A stretch of DNA of 64,000 nt from contig JAJEKV010000014.1 of assembly GCA_021234155.1 (NCBI GenBank), forward strand, positions 8,759,563-8,823,562. The letters are read 5' to 3'. Position numbers and translations under genes: made by a program. Shown one piece after another: positions 22,301-34,600 of this stretch. Under the pieces are notes generated by a model. The model was given only the letters and a program-made list of their open reading frames with translations. It was not told the origin of the DNA and made no database searches. Within the stretch, counting starts at the first letter, position 1. The number at the start of each line of letters is the position of its first letter. This DNA comes from Isoetes taiwanensis. Taxonomy: Eukaryota > Streptophyta > Lycopodiopsida > Isoetales > Isoetaceae.

Positions 22301-24117
22301 TTGTTGCGACAAATGAAGCGGATGTGTGCGGATGCTTATGCGGACTATGAACCCCTTGAATATCACGAACCCATTTGCGGATGAAGATAGTGAAGGTATG
22401 AGTGCGATTCACATTCATTTGAGATGCCCATTCTGAACACTTGTGAGGATGCAATAGTTCTTGATCTTCCCTTGCTTAGAAGGTTTGCGAGAATTGCCGA
22501 GTTACAACCTATTGACTACTCAGAAGATGGCTCTTCTAAATTTACCTGTAACTATGCTCTTATGACCAAGGTCTTATCAGCTGAAGTTGATCCTGTTAAT
22601 CATGTTCAAGCAATGAAAGAACCACACTGGGTTGCAGAAATAAAAGATGAATTATCCATGTTACATAACCAAGATACATGGGAACTGGTTCCTAAACCAA
22701 CAGGAAAAAAATATAATTGGAGCTCAATGGGTATTCAAAACAAAGTACCATGCTGATGGTACTCTTTCTAAGCACAAAGCAAGGCTGTTGCAAAAGGGTT
22801 CAGCCAAAAAGAAGGGTTTGATTATCATGATGTGTTTGCTCCAATTGTTAAGTTAGACACACTTAAAGCAATGATAGATTTGGTAGCGCAAAAAGGCTGG
22901 CCTCTCTATCAAATGGATTTCAAATCCGCCTTTTTGAATGGGAATTTGAAAGAGGAACTTTACATGTTTCAACCACCAGGTTTTAAAGATAAAGAGCAGC
23001 CAACTTACGTGTGCAAATTGAAAAAGAGCATGTATGGCCTCAGACAAGCTCATTCTTTGGAATCGGAAAAATCAATGCATTTCTCTTCGTCTTGGATACG
23101 AGAGATCTAGAAGCGGACAGAGCCTTTATTTCATGTCCTTTGATTCTCAAGTTAGTGTGCTCTTTCTCTATCTTTGATGACATGATTATGACCCGAGGAA
23201 GATGCGATTCTATTATTTCTCATACTAAGAAAGCACTTATGGAAAACTTTGAGGTAACAGATTTGGGCCTAATGCATTATTGTTTGGGAATGGAAATTTG
23301 GCAAGGTGCTCAAAGCATTCACCTTATTCAGTAGAAGTACACCATTGAACTTCTTGAGAAGTTTCATATGGCAGATTGCAAAGTATCATCCACTCCGTTT
23401 GAAGTAGGTTGCACTATAACTCTAGACTCCAACCATCCGGATGTTGATGCCACTCTTTACAGACAGCTAATTAGGGCTTGGCTTTATCTTACCAACACTA
23501 GGCCAGATTTGATATATGCTGTTGCAGTCCTACTAGGTTTATGCATCATCCTAAAGTACCGCATTGGAAAGCAGCTAAACGAGTTTACCATTACCTCAAA
23601 GGTACTCAAAGTGAAGGAGTCCTATATATCAGAGTTGATCATCCTATTCTTATGTTGTTTTCAGATTCCGATATGGCATCTACAGATCTTGAGAAAAGAA
23701 AATGCATTACTGGATTCATTTCCTTTCTTGGAGGCAATCCTATTAGTGGGGATAGAAAAGCAAAAGACAAACAACATCCCGGTACTCTTGAGGCTAAACT
23801 CAAGGCCTTGGTTACAACAGTATAAGAGATGCATTGGTTGGTTCACTTATATGAAGATTTGGGCTGTCCACTCAAATCTGCAACCATTTATTGTGATAAC
23901 AGTGGAGTCATTGCTCACGCCAAAGACTACAAGATGCATCTGCTTATCAAGCATATGGCTATCAAACTATGGTTTGTCAAAGAGCAGTTCCAAAATGGAT
24001 ATCTCTCATTGTCTTACTGCTCTACCAAGCATCAAGTTGCCGATGGGTTTACAAAACCTCTTGGAGGACATCAATTCCGTCAGATGAAACAGCTCTTGCA
24101 TGTTCTGCCCCATGCTC
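19358..24117 (+). pseudogene. Copia Gag-Pol polyprotein, frameshifted, copy A
   Basis: Gag starts at MATNANP (19358; TAG follows where copy B has TGG). It includes NMRDYLQQLKALKEKLLA and the CCHC knuckle CFYCGKKGHAKRDC (about 20072). Protease: WLVDSGATKHLV (about 20283). GAG-pre-integrase and integrase run from about 20740 to 21450 with RCDNAKEY and broken neighbours. RT: VFAPIVKLDTLKAMIDLVAQ and YQMDFKSAFLNGNL (about 22830-22940). Here the catalytic YADD block reads as a broken FDD (about 23175), whereas copy B keeps LYADDMIM. RNase H: ATIYCDNSGVIAHAKDYKMH (about 23880). Many frame changes coincide with CAG/CTG sites where copy B differs. Confidence 0.85.
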
Positions 24118-24232
24118 ATTCTCAGGGGGATCATAGTGTTTTTTTTTTCTCTAAAGCTTCTCTCTCAGGAGGCCTTTTTGTTTGTTTTATGTTTTTGTTT
24201 TTTCAGTTCAGTCCTGCTAGTCATCGGGGGGG

Positions 24233-24421
24233 TGTTAACAAATGACACATGTCATGTGTCACTATTCATACCTAGGTGTTGCTGACATGGCTCTCCTATA
24301 AAGCCATAGTCACGCTTTATTATTGTTCATTTAGAGTTCACTCACTAGACTAGCTAGATCATCTATCTCATTCTATCCTTGCATGGTCTTCTTCATCCTA
24401 TACATATCCAGTCATATCTTA
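24233..24421 (+). repeat. Copia 3' LTR, copy A
   Basis: Starts TGTTAACAAATGACACATG after a ggggggg tract (24225-24232). It ends catatctta, where the 5' LTR has catatcttca. About 189 bp, with a short internal deletion relative to the 5' LTR. Confidence 0.85.
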
Positions 24422-24783
24422 CTGTCCATGCATAGAGACAAGCTTTGGAAGATATATCCCCACCTTATGCATTGTCTAGCCCAGTGACTTGTTTATCGTC
24501 ATGGCAAATGCCGGCTGCAAGAGGAATTGAACCTTTTCAAACTGAAATGGCAAACTTGAGTCGATAGGTACAATTAGAATGCATGATAGGAGCACAATGT
24601 CACCCACATGGATTCCAGTTACTATCTCCGCCTCAGTGACACGTCTTCCTAGCTTTCGTATAATCAATCACGTTCCATTGCACAGGCCCTTCTTGAATGA
24701 CGTAGACCTCAACAACATGACAATGATTCTCACCTTCAGATTTAGCTTGTGGGGCAGTATACCACTCTTCGTAAATGTTCGAT
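24422..24783 (-). pseudogene. Helitron PIF1-like helicase C-terminal fragment, copy A
   Basis: Minus-strand reading gives the conserved end of Helitron Rep/helicase proteins: SGILPHKLNLKVRIIVMLLR, then GLCNGT and a stop where Arg is usual, LIIRKLGRRVTEAEIVTGIH, and AFAMTINKSLG followed by a stop and MHKVGIYLPKLVSMHG. The AFAMTINKSQGQT-like motif is helicase motif VI. Two stops (CGA to TGA and CAA/CAG to TAG types) show decay. The fragment ends exactly where the copia 3' LTR ends. No Rep nuclease or Helitron termini are seen. Confidence 0.78.
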
Positions 24784-24920
24784 AGCAAACAAACTTTAAA
24801 GAACTTAGTACTTCAAGTTACATTGAATATTGTAAACTTTTCCTACAAGTTTTTAGCAATTTGGACCTCTTCATTTGCAGTTTTTTATTAAGTTGAATAT
24901 TATTGTGGGTTGCATTCTAG

Positions 24921-25038
24921 AACTATTAAAAGACAACGTGCCAAAAATAAACATTTGGAAAGGGCTACGTCATCTCATTCTCAAAGGAGATTAGAAAAAA
25001 AAAAATCAACAGTTGAGATTCACAAGGGAAAAAACCAG
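24921..25038 (+). other. Exon-like basic piece with 5' splice site, copy A
   Basis: After cattctag the frame RTIKRQRAKNKHLERATSSH continues to GKNQ and meets a consensus donor, CAG|gtaagt (25036-25044). The piece is highly basic and identical in copy B (44469-44586). It may be an N-terminal exon of a transposon protein. I do not recognise the family. Confidence 0.35.
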
Positions 25039-25044
25039 GTAAGT

Positions 25045-26026
25045 GGGACTCCTTATATACATTCGTTGTCAGACAAATTGATACATGTTCGCTGCCAGAC
25101 GAATTTCATGTTGTAAGTGAGTAGACAATAGGAAGACATGGGCCGAGGAGGATATGAAACGAGGCGGTTGGGAAAGAAATTTGGGGCCGGGCTTGCCCGC
25201 GATAAATTTCTTGTAGGAATAAGTGTGTGGATGGATAATAGTTTGCAAATTGAGAATGTTAATAAGACATTGACCAAATCCATGATCTGCGCACTAGGCT
25301 TGTAAGTATGATAATATTCTAGATCAATTGTTTAGCTAACATGTGAGGTTTTAACGTTAATGCTTCAAATTCTTTGCGAATTTATCGAGACATCACTTGA
25401 ATGCGTTAATGCTTTCAAGTTCTTGCACAAGTTTTATGAGTTTGTGGGGCATATCTTGGATTGATCTGATTGGCATCTTTAATATATATGGAGGTGCATT
25501 CGGCATTGAGAGAATGGACAATTGTCATTAACCTTCATATATTTGCGAAGTCTATATTTGTGTGCATTTGCTATTTCTAAAGCATTCTTGATGGCGTCGT
25601 GCAACAAACTTCGAGCTTTGGCACTATAATCGAGTTGAGGATGGTATCATCGGGAATACTTGACATCAAAATAATAATCGGTTGTCGGCTTTGTGGCCGG
25701 CAATAGTCTTTCACTTCTTATGTTTTCTTCTTAGGGGCTTTTGGGATCTCCATACTTTAGGGCTTTCTTGACAAATCCGAGTGAGTTTTAGCGAATAGGC
25801 ATTTGGTTAGCCCTTCCTTGATGTTGAAAGCAACCCGTACGTAACCATTGTGCATGCGTAAGTCGATATATCCTTTTCTCCTCTTTCATTTTAGGTTTGT
25901 TTACGAATTTATGGGCAATGTAGAGTCTCGATGCTTTTGAATGAACTTAACACTAGAGTTGTAAGTTGAACATAGCGATTCTATATATCACTATGTTTAA
26001 AGTGATATATAGAATCATGATAAAAA
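25045..26026. other. Non-coding stretch with a short tandem repeat and a perfect hairpin, copy A
   Basis: No supportable gene. Around 25355-25465 a gttaatgctt(t)caagtt.ttgcac motif of about 57 bp is present twice. At 25977-26016 the 16-base arm gattctatatatcact pairs perfectly with agtgatatatagaatc across an 8-base loop. Confidence 0.55.
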
Positions 26027-28990
26027 CAAGTTTTGGCGATGTGCCATAACACGTGGATAAATGGATTGGCCACATGATTAACTTTCTTAACTTTTTAAGA
26101 GGTCCTCCATTTAAGCGGAGGCGGAGTTTGAATCTTTCATTCGAGGCGCGAGAATAAGAAAAATCCGGTTTATGTACTATGTAATTTCCGCAGAGTGGGA
26201 CAGTATGCGCCCGGGTAAAACTTCAAGGCCGCCTTGAAGCCTGTGGGAGTCTAATCTTATCTAACCCGATAACTTAGGGGACATAATAAATCCTTTGGTT
26301 CGGATTATTATCGTGACATTCCACATAGAAATTGTTGGCTCGGGTTATAGGCGCAATTTCTTGCGAAACTCTGGCAAAGTTTGTTCTTTGGATTCAATGG
26401 TGAGTAAGGATTCTTTCGAGCTATTGCTCCAAAAAAAATAGAAGCGAGCTATAACAATCAAAAATATATTTACCGTAGATGGGAATCGTTTACATCCAAC
26501 AACGTAAAATAAGTTTGGCGATGCTGACATAACATGTGTATAAATGGATTGCCACATGATTACAACTCTCTTATTTTTTTTTTAAGAGATCCTCCATTTT
26601 AAGTCGGAGGCCGGTTCCGGATCTTCTACGCGAGTCATGATGCTGCATAGGTGACCGCAATTTCGGTGGTGTGCGGGGTGAACCCTCTTTTTTTTTTTTC
26701 TCCTTAGCGGAGGGTGCGTCGGGGGTGCCCTTTGGCACCATTTTGTTCGATTGTGGTGGGAGCCTTGTGTCTCGGTGTTTTTTTGGCTGCGTGGAGGAGG
26801 GGTGGTGGATGGGCCGGATGCGGGATGGTGGTCGTGATTATTAACCGGTTTTGATGACACTTTTCTCTTCTTGGTGGCGGGAAAGGAATTTGCGAGGAAT
26901 GTGAAGGGTTTTCTTTGGATACTTTCTCCTTGGCCTCGGGCATTCTTACGAATTGGGGCAAATGCTCCGCATTATGGGCGATTGACTCGCCCTCCCCTTG
27001 TTTGGCTCTATTCCTTGGAAGGTGCTTCCGGGTAATGTGTGTACTAAGGCTGTTGGGTATTCCTTTGGAGGGATGTTTCCATGGGGAGGGTGTGGGATGA
27101 GATTTTCGCGGGGTTGAGAAACACCTCAATTGGTTGGAAGGGTAGCAAGTTGTCCATGGCGGGTAGGATCACTATTACCAGGTCGATTTTTGTAGCACTC
27201 ATGTGTATCGACATCTGCGATGTTAGCTCGAGGTAAGATCACGAGGCTTTGGATAAGATGGATTGAAATTTTTGTGTGCGGGGATGATGAAGGGTTTGTT
27301 AAAGTGGCTTGGTGGAAGTGTCTCAGCCCGGGAAGGATGGGGGCTTGGCCATTGCGGATTTGGCCTTTGCATAGTAAGGTGTTGGTCTCTAAGTTTATTT
27401 GGAGCATTACTGCGGGATGGAGCATCTTCTCACAGTGCTGGCACTATTGTGGCAATCTCTTCGCCATTGTGTGGCATTTGGAAAGTGGAAATGCATTGCA
27501 TGTAGAGTTGCCACAGGCTTTGTTGTATGGTCTCGGCCTTTCCCCATGCATCCCCTTTTCTCCACCTTCTGGGGGTGTTGCGGGCTTGGGATGCGTGTGC
27601 GTGTGCTCTTCCGGCTAGATTATGCCTCGGTTTATCACCACTCTTCTCCTTTCTTGTGGGTTCCTCTACCCCTAGCGTACTTGCCCTTAAACGCCCTTGC
27701 ATGCATGCTGGGGCCTTGTGAGGCCGTTGGAGGCGGACTCTTTGTGCTCACCTTGGAGGATTGGTATTGGGATGGTCGGCTAGCCGTGGGAGTTCTTTCG
27801 AGGCTCGCTTTTACTTTGAGGGCGATGGCCAGGAGACTGTCACAGGAACAAGTGGCGGGGAGTATTACTACACATACCTATAGTCCCTGGGGTGATGTGG
27901 TGGTGCGGGTTTGGAAGGTTCATCCAGATGTTGTATCTTCTTGTTTTGTGCGGTCTTGTTAGGGTGTTGGCTATTCATGACACTCTGCCCCCGGGCAAGT
28001 GGTCTGCGACTTAGGGTTCTCGATATTTCGGTTTGGGCGTGGACATGGAGCTCACTTCCCCCCCCGAAGGTTCGGATTATACTGTGGCGGTGGTGCCATT
28101 GTGTCGGGGTGAATGTCCTTGTGAGTCGGTTTAGGTAGGGTGTGAGCCCTCTTTGCCCTTGTTGTGGCCTTCATTGAGGCGTGGGCATTATGCGGTTTTA
28201 TGCCCTCACTTGCGGGTTGCACGGGATTGGGTCGGGGCTGTTTTGGTGAATTGAATAGCCAACAATTCTTTGCTTCATGTATATCACGGTGCTTGGCTTC
28301 AAATGCGGCTGACAAGCCTTGCATAAATGTCGTGTGGCTTGGTTGGTGTGTGGTTGATTTAGGCGGCGGTGGTTGTGGATCTTCGGGGGATTGGCTGACT
28401 GCGACCTCTCGATTCCTCGACTTCGGTACAAGCTATTTCAAAGCTTTTTGGTGTTCAGGGATTAGTAGGGGGAAGTTTTTCCATTTGGCCGGGACTTCTT
28501 GGGTGTGGTAGATGGTGATGGCGGTTTATCTGATAGAGTTAAGTTGTTGTGGGTGTCGGTATCCTTTGTCTCTTTGGGGGAGTTCTCTTTCCTCCTCACT
28601 TGCTTTTGTAACATTACCATTCTTTTAATATATTCTTGACCACAGTTCTTCAAAAAAAAAATAAGAAAAATCGGTTTATATCTTGCATAATTCTTAGGTA
28701 GAGCAAACATTTTATTATGCCGTATTCTTTGAGGGCATGAAGCCCTATGGGGTTTTAATCTTACCTAATGGGTGACTTATGGACGTTTGGATTCAGATTA
28801 TGATACGTGACATTTCAAATAGAAATTGTTGGCTCGGGCTATGGTATGTTGGGTTTCTTCTTGGACCCTAGTAGAGTTTCTTCTTTGGATTAGGTGGTGG
28901 GTAAGATTTCTTTCGAGCTATGGCTCAAAAAATAAAGAGAGCTATAGCAATAAAAACATGATTGATCCGGTAAAAATAAAAATTCTTTTA
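26027..28990. repeat. 473-bp-type tandem repeat, second unit split by a LINE, copy A
   Basis: Unit 1 (26027-26508) and the start of unit 2 (26509-26633) both begin aagtttggcgatg and run through ataaatggatt(gg)ccacatgatta to the same break point. The rest of unit 2 resumes at 28661 (ataagaaaaatc) after the LINE A-tail. The same arrangement is clearer in copy B. Confidence 0.8.
26634..28660 (+). mobile_element. 5'-truncated LINE insertion, copy A
   Basis: The insertion starts within the RT domain and ends in caaaaaaaaa (28651-28660). Both borders are set by comparing the interrupted repeat unit with its unbroken neighbour. Coding content matches copy B but is more damaged: RT-like YLG-type segments, KVAWWKCL, and zf-RVT-like pieces near 28140-28260. 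Confidence 0.82.
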
Positions 28991-29669
28991 TGTAGAAGCG
29001 GAGGAACTCCTGCTTTGCTCATAAGCAAGCCAGGAGGATAGCGATGGCGGTGCCGCTCTAGTGGTATGTGTGATATAATCTAGGCTAAGGCGGTTCCATT
29101 GAGTCATCACCTTTTTTTCTATTCTAACTTCCATGCTTATTTTAGGACTCATGATTCCCTCTGACTCGTGGTCTTCTTAGAACACTAATATGCTTATGTG
29201 GCGGATCTTAGAAGGTGGTATGAAACTCAGGGGGATCTTGCGGGAGTTAAATCGATGATTTTGGGTGCCACATCCCGAAATTCTTGGGTATGTAGTGGAA
29301 TGCGAGAAATAAGGATTTCTTCTTTAAGTGGAGCTCTGGGTTGATCCACCTCGATCTTCCACAGGAGTGGAATCTGGGCCTAAATTTGACTATATCAGCG
29401 TTTATTATGTCATTTTAGCTCTTTTCTCTCATATACTATTTAGATACACCCACAAAGTCCCAGTCAGCATATCCTTGTAAATCTAATGGGCAGATGATGC
29501 TGAGTTGACATCTTTAAGCGTTTGAGATTGTGTTTGTGCATCAACGGCTCGCGTTGTTTTGCTTTGGGATCGTGCCAACATCCAACGGACAGAAACGTCG
29601 ACAACTTACGAAAGGTATATATTTGGTCCGTTTTCATTTGAGAGAGAGAGTTCACAGAGACGCGAAGAA
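28991..29669 (+). other. Upstream flank of the kinase gene, copy A
   Basis: No reading frame I can support. Relative to copy B (48591-49277) the last 250 bases are nearly identical, while the first 400 differ by many small indels. The leader directly before the ATG is purine-rich (gagagagagagttcacagag). Confidence 0.5.
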
Positions 29670-30619
29670 ATGGAGAACAGAGATGCAAAGGCAGAAGAAG
29701 ATGTTCTCAACTACACTTATTCGGCTTCATATCTAATCTTTTGGAGCGCTATGATCTGAGTGAAGGAGATAGGCAATGGCGCCCAAGCTACAGTTTTCCT
29801 TTGCAGGAGGAGTAAAGGGGTAAGAAACAGTTTGCTTGCAAAACCATCTCAATTGAGAAGGCCAGATACACAACGCCAGCAGAGGAGATAGAGATTATGC
29901 AGAAATTGGGCAGCCCTGGCATAATACTCTTACACAGAAGTGATCATAGATGATGGTTACTGGCACCTGATCATGGAATTATGTGAATGTAGTTTGGTTG
30001 ACCTAATTATGAACAGGGCAGGTTATGCGAGAAAAGCGGCCTTCTTATTCGAAACCTTTCACTAGCTATACAAGATCTACATCAAAATGGTATTATCCAC
30101 CGGGACCTGAAGCCAGATAACATTCTTGTGGTCTCAACAGCAAAACCTTACGATGTTAGGGTTTCGGATTTTGACATCTCGGCTTGTTTTACATGTTCTC
30201 CTCCCAATTTTACATCCTAAGTTGGAACCGATGGCTACTTTGCTCCTGAGGTTCTGCAGGGATATTATTCCACAGAGATAGACATATGGGGTTTGGGTTT
30301 GATATTATATCAGTCACTTACTGGCCTCAATCACTTCCCAAACTTAGAGACTGGTGAGATTGGAGAAAAACTGCTTAATGGTGAGGATTTGGCTGTATCA
30401 GAGTTAGAATGGCCCGCTGGAATGGTATCAGAAGAAGCAAGGAGTCTTGTTTTGGCGATGTTGCGGCCTGATCCCGAGGAAAGAATAAGTTTGCAGCAAA
30501 TATTATCACACCCTTGGATTGCCAAATACTCAGTTGCATGCGAAAGGAGAAGGATAAGGAGGACAAAGATTAAGATACCATGCGACATGATGCATGAACA
30601 GGCAGCAGCTGAAGCTTAA
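29670..30619 (+). pseudogene. Serine/threonine protein kinase-like gene, copy A, frameshifted
   Basis: Same gene as at 49278-50348. Here it carries extra indels: a base missing in tcatatctaatc (29725-29740), which breaks the frame before the glycine loop; gaggagtaaagg for gagtaaaagg near 29808; and losses in gaaattgggcagccc near 29905. The HRD block IIHRDLKPDNIL, DFD and the in-frame TAA (near 30220) are the same as in copy B. The last open frame ends at TAA 30617-30619, because gaagctta replaces gaaagctta. Confidence 0.78.
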
Positions 30620-31608
30620 ATCACAGAGGCCATGCTATGAAGATGGTACATGTATGCTTCCTTCCAAACTCATCAAACTTCAAGGGACTAGTGGATCACT
30701 GCAAGCATTGAAGCCATGTGCAACTGCTCGCTAATTGCTGATGAAGAATGGAAAAAAGCCCACACACAAGGGTATTGTCAGGTGGATCACTGCGAGGAAT
30801 GGAACCATGTGCAATTGCTTGCTAAAATTGCTGATGGGAATGAAAGTTACCAATTGTATATAAAATGTATTTACCAAGTCTGTAACATCTTGGATTGCCA
30901 AATACTCAGTTGCATGTTAAAAGAATGAGGATAAGGAGGACAAGATTAAGATACCACAGGGGACATGATGCATGAACAGGCAGCTTGAAAGCTTAAATCA
31001 CAAGAGACCATATCACAAGAGGCCATGCTATGAGAATGGGTACATGTATGCTTCCTTCTAAACTCATCAAATTCAAGGGACTAGTGGATCACTGCAAGCA
31101 TTGCCGCCATGTGCAACTGCTTGCTAATTGCTGATGAAGAATGGTAAAAAGCCTGCACACAAGGGTATTGTCAGGTGGATCGCTACCAATGGAACCATGT
31201 GCAATTGCTTGATAAAATTACTGATGAAAGAAATGAAAGTTACCAATTGTACATAAAATGTATTTACCAGTTATGTAACACCTTTGGATTGCCAAATACT
31301 CAGTTGCATGTGAAAGGAGGAGGATAAGGAGTTTAAAGATTAAGATACCACGGGACATGATGTATGAACAAGCAGCAACTGAGAGGCCATGCTATGAAGA
31401 TGGTACATGTATGCTTCCTTCTAAACTCATCAAATTCAAAGGGATTAGTGGTGCAAGCATTGAAGCCCGTGCAATTGCTGATGAAGAAAGCAAAAAGCCC
31501 ACACACAAGGGTATTGGCAGGTGGATGGTTGGAGCAGTATGAAGCCATGCCAATTGCTTGCTAAAATTACTGATGAACTGAAGGGCAATGAAATGGAAGT
31601 TGCCCTAA
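30518..31608 (+). repeat. Kinase 3'-end tandem repeats, copy A (about 380 bp x 3, last one cut)
   Basis: Units start attgccaaatactcagttgc at 30518, 30894 and 31288. Each repeats the codons for the last helix and tail of the kinase, plus 3' sequence. The third unit stops at about 31608, where gypsy sequence begins. Confidence 0.85.
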
Positions 31609-34600
31609 CTTTATTATATAAGGACAAATTGTGTAGATGCATTGAGTATAAAGGCTGTTCTTAAGGCACACACAGCGACCCAAAGTGAATGGGGTTCATG
31701 AGACCCTGCTTTGAGGATTTGGGTAGCTGACAGGAAGGGATGAGCGGTGTTGGGGTCTGATTTGGTACGTGACTGTGAGGGCAACTTGAATTCGGGGTGC
31801 CCTAAACCTTTAGGAGTACAAGTACTAGGAGTGGGAGGTCATAAGTATGGATTTTTATCACATGGCTCCTGGAACTCTTCCAGGGGCAAGGGATGGGTGA
31901 TGGTTTGTGGTAGACAGAGTTGTCTAAGATGGCACATTTTGTGCCTTGCAAAAATTCTGACACTACTTATTAGATCTTGTAAAGCTATTTGTGAAGGAGA
32001 TGTTTGGAAGCTCCATGGCATGCCTCGGGAGATAATTGGAGACGGGGACTCCAAAGTTTATAGGTGCTGGCGGAGACCTCTTTTAGCACCATTGATGAAG
32101 CTCTCATGAAACACGACTTATCATCCATGACGAGATGGTTAGATAGGCCTTAGAATCCAGATCCTTAGAACAGAAGCTTTGTGTGGAATAAGCGGTCCAA
32201 GTGGGATGGTATCCATAGTGGAGTCGCCTGGCAGTACAAGGAATCATCTCAGATAATATCACTTTCATAGTAAAATGCAGATACGATTACTAACCAGGAT
32301 ACCAGTCGTGAGGTTGAGTGTCGATGGGATGCTGGGAGTTATTAGGTAGGTGGGGTGGAAAGGGTGCCTCTGGCGGCCAAGGAGTGTGGAGGGGTGTAGC
32401 CAGCAGGGCAGGGACGTAGAGAGAGTTCAAGGTAAATGGTGGCGTGTGGTTGAAGATCAGGTCGGCATTAAGCTTGGGATCTAGGAGTGCAAGAATCACC
32501 CTAGGTGGTAGTCCGTTCCAAGATTTTGGAGAGAGTGGGCTCCCAAACCTACAAGTTGGATCTTAGGCCATCTCCATACACAAAGGTTCCGTAAGTTTAT
32601 TAAAAGGCACAATCTAACCTCACAAGGTCTTAGATACTCCAACTTTGTTGGAAATGACTCGAGAATGGAAATTGTGCATTTCTTGATAAGTCATTCAAGA
32701 AGATTAGGGAGGCCCCGCCTTCGAAATTTGGTCAAGTGGAAACACTTGCCCGTGGAAGACGAACTTGGGTATTGGGGCAGACGGGAGAACAATACCTTGT
32801 AATTGCTAGTATTTGATATGAAGTCGTCTCCGACTTCTGGTCACCTTTACCTCACGTGAGGTTAGCTTAGTATGTTTTCTAGTTAGCCTTAAGTTCGCTC
32901 ATGTTCTCTAGTTGGTAGAGCATATGTGCTTAATCTTGGGAACATGTGGGCGATGATGGGATATGCCTTTAAGGCATTTTCTAGGCCAACATGCACCAGA
33001 GGCGAGCGACCACAGGGTCAGCGCAGAGAGAGAGGAAAGGCATGGTGCGCGATGATGGGACATCTGGTTTGATCCCCTCTATGCCACGATGTGGGGTTCG
33101 CACACCGCCATAGGGGGGTCATGGTGAAGGTCAAAGTGATCATGCGCCATGATGGGATCGTGAGACGCTCCCCAGCTTAAAACCCTTGGGGCATGATGTG
33201 ACTAGGGTACTGCACCGGCAATCGAAATTAAAGGTAGCACTTGATCATGGGCTTATGATGGGATCATTTTAAATGGTCCTTAAGCTCAAACCAAAGGGCC
33301 AAGGATCGAGTGCAAGGTATTGGTAAGGGGGTGGTCCCCCTCAAAACCACAAACTTACTAATTAAACTAACGAATGTGCTCCTTAGCGGTGCAAGTGAGA
33401 AGCTTAGCATCGAGGTGGGGCGATATTTAGAAGATCCGGGAGCCATAATTTAGATTATGAACCCTAATAACTCTTATAGTAATGTTTTGAATTATGTTAA
33501 GAAGGAATCCCCTGTTAAGGCTATATAATTTTTGTATAAGTACAAATATAGCCTAAATTTTGGCATCTAACTCTTTAATAGGAAGTTGATCGCTTAAATT
33601 AAAATTAAGTATATCGCTCTTATCATTGTTTGCGTGTTAGAGTAGGCTCACACCTTGGCGCAATGTTGAGGACAAAGATTGTCCTAAGGGGGGAGAATGA
33701 CGTTGGGGAATATACGCTTATAAATATGTTCATATTCCTCGATCACCATACAAGTCTACCTATGTAGCCTTGTATGCCTTAGAAAGTGGCAAGACATCTA
33801 AGTTAAGTGTTTAACTTAGATAACCTTAGGATAAGGCCCATTTCCACATGGCCTTATCCTATTGGGCAACCGCCACACGGCCTCATCCTAGTGGTGCCAC
33901 GTGGCATCCCATGTGGACCCACACCTATATTGGCTCTAACCCTAACCCTAGACCCTTTTCCCCGAACCTAGCACTCGAACTCTCATACGTCTCAAAACCC
34001 CATTTCGAAAGCATCGTCTCGTCATAGCCTAGCCTGCAATAAAGAAGCCCCGGAAGGTGTGTATGATCGTAGAGGAGCAAGCCTTCACCCACCAAGGAGC
34101 ATGGAGACTTGGTGGGATGGAGGAAGCGCTCGAGGAGGTATGTAGAGTAGTGTTTTAGTTCATCCGGAATTAGCATTCCGTATGAGTTAGTATCATGTAT
34201 CTAGGTAGAGCCATCCTAGAACCCCTCATGCATCATCTTGAACCCTAATCAAGGAACCCTAACTGTTAGTTAGATATGTATGATTAGGTTAAGATGTTCA
34301 TATGATATTGATCATGATGTGATGTATGTGATGCTTGGTTGATCTTGTTGCCCTCCCTTGTATTGGTGGGGGGGGTAGAGACCTAGGGCCATATGTAGTA
34401 TGCTCCTAGTGTAGATCCCTTAGTTCCTATTATATGCGGCCGTGCATAGGAACCCACCGCCATGGAAGCTATGATGTGACTCAAAGACTACACAACGGGC
34501 TAGAGGCAAGATGGAGGGAGAATCCTCGCCGAGTGGGGGGCTACGGGGATCCCCCAGTGGGCTAGGCTTATGGTTGGTCACTTCGTGGCCGAGCATGGGT

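Larger units (their letters stand above)
18800..24421 (+). mobile_element. Ty1/copia LTR retrotransposon, copy A
   Basis: The 5' LTR (18800-19006) starts TGTTAGCAAATGACAC and ends CTTCA. A tRNA-Met primer site follows. Gag, protease, integrase, RT and RNase H occur in that order, which marks Ty1/copia. The 3' LTR (24233-24421) follows a G-run. I found no convincing target-site duplication. The downstream flank is the Helitron helicase fragment, starting at the next base. Confidence 0.9.
11850..31608. repeat. Direct tandem segmental duplication, copy A (about 19.7 kb)
   Basis: Everything from inside the gypsy integrase to the kinase 3' repeats recurs in the same order and orientation at 31609-51222. 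Matching points: 3' LTR start 14051/33698, transposase piece 16472/36098, copia LTR 18800/38422, LINE A-tail 28652/48242, kinase ATG 29670/49278. Some kilobase stretches are identical, others are peppered with small indels. Confidence 0.93.

Noticed and set aside
31747-32109. 120-codon open frame in the gypsy remnant
   Set aside because: Overlaps integrase sequence in the wrong frame and is not open in the copy at about 12000-12370.
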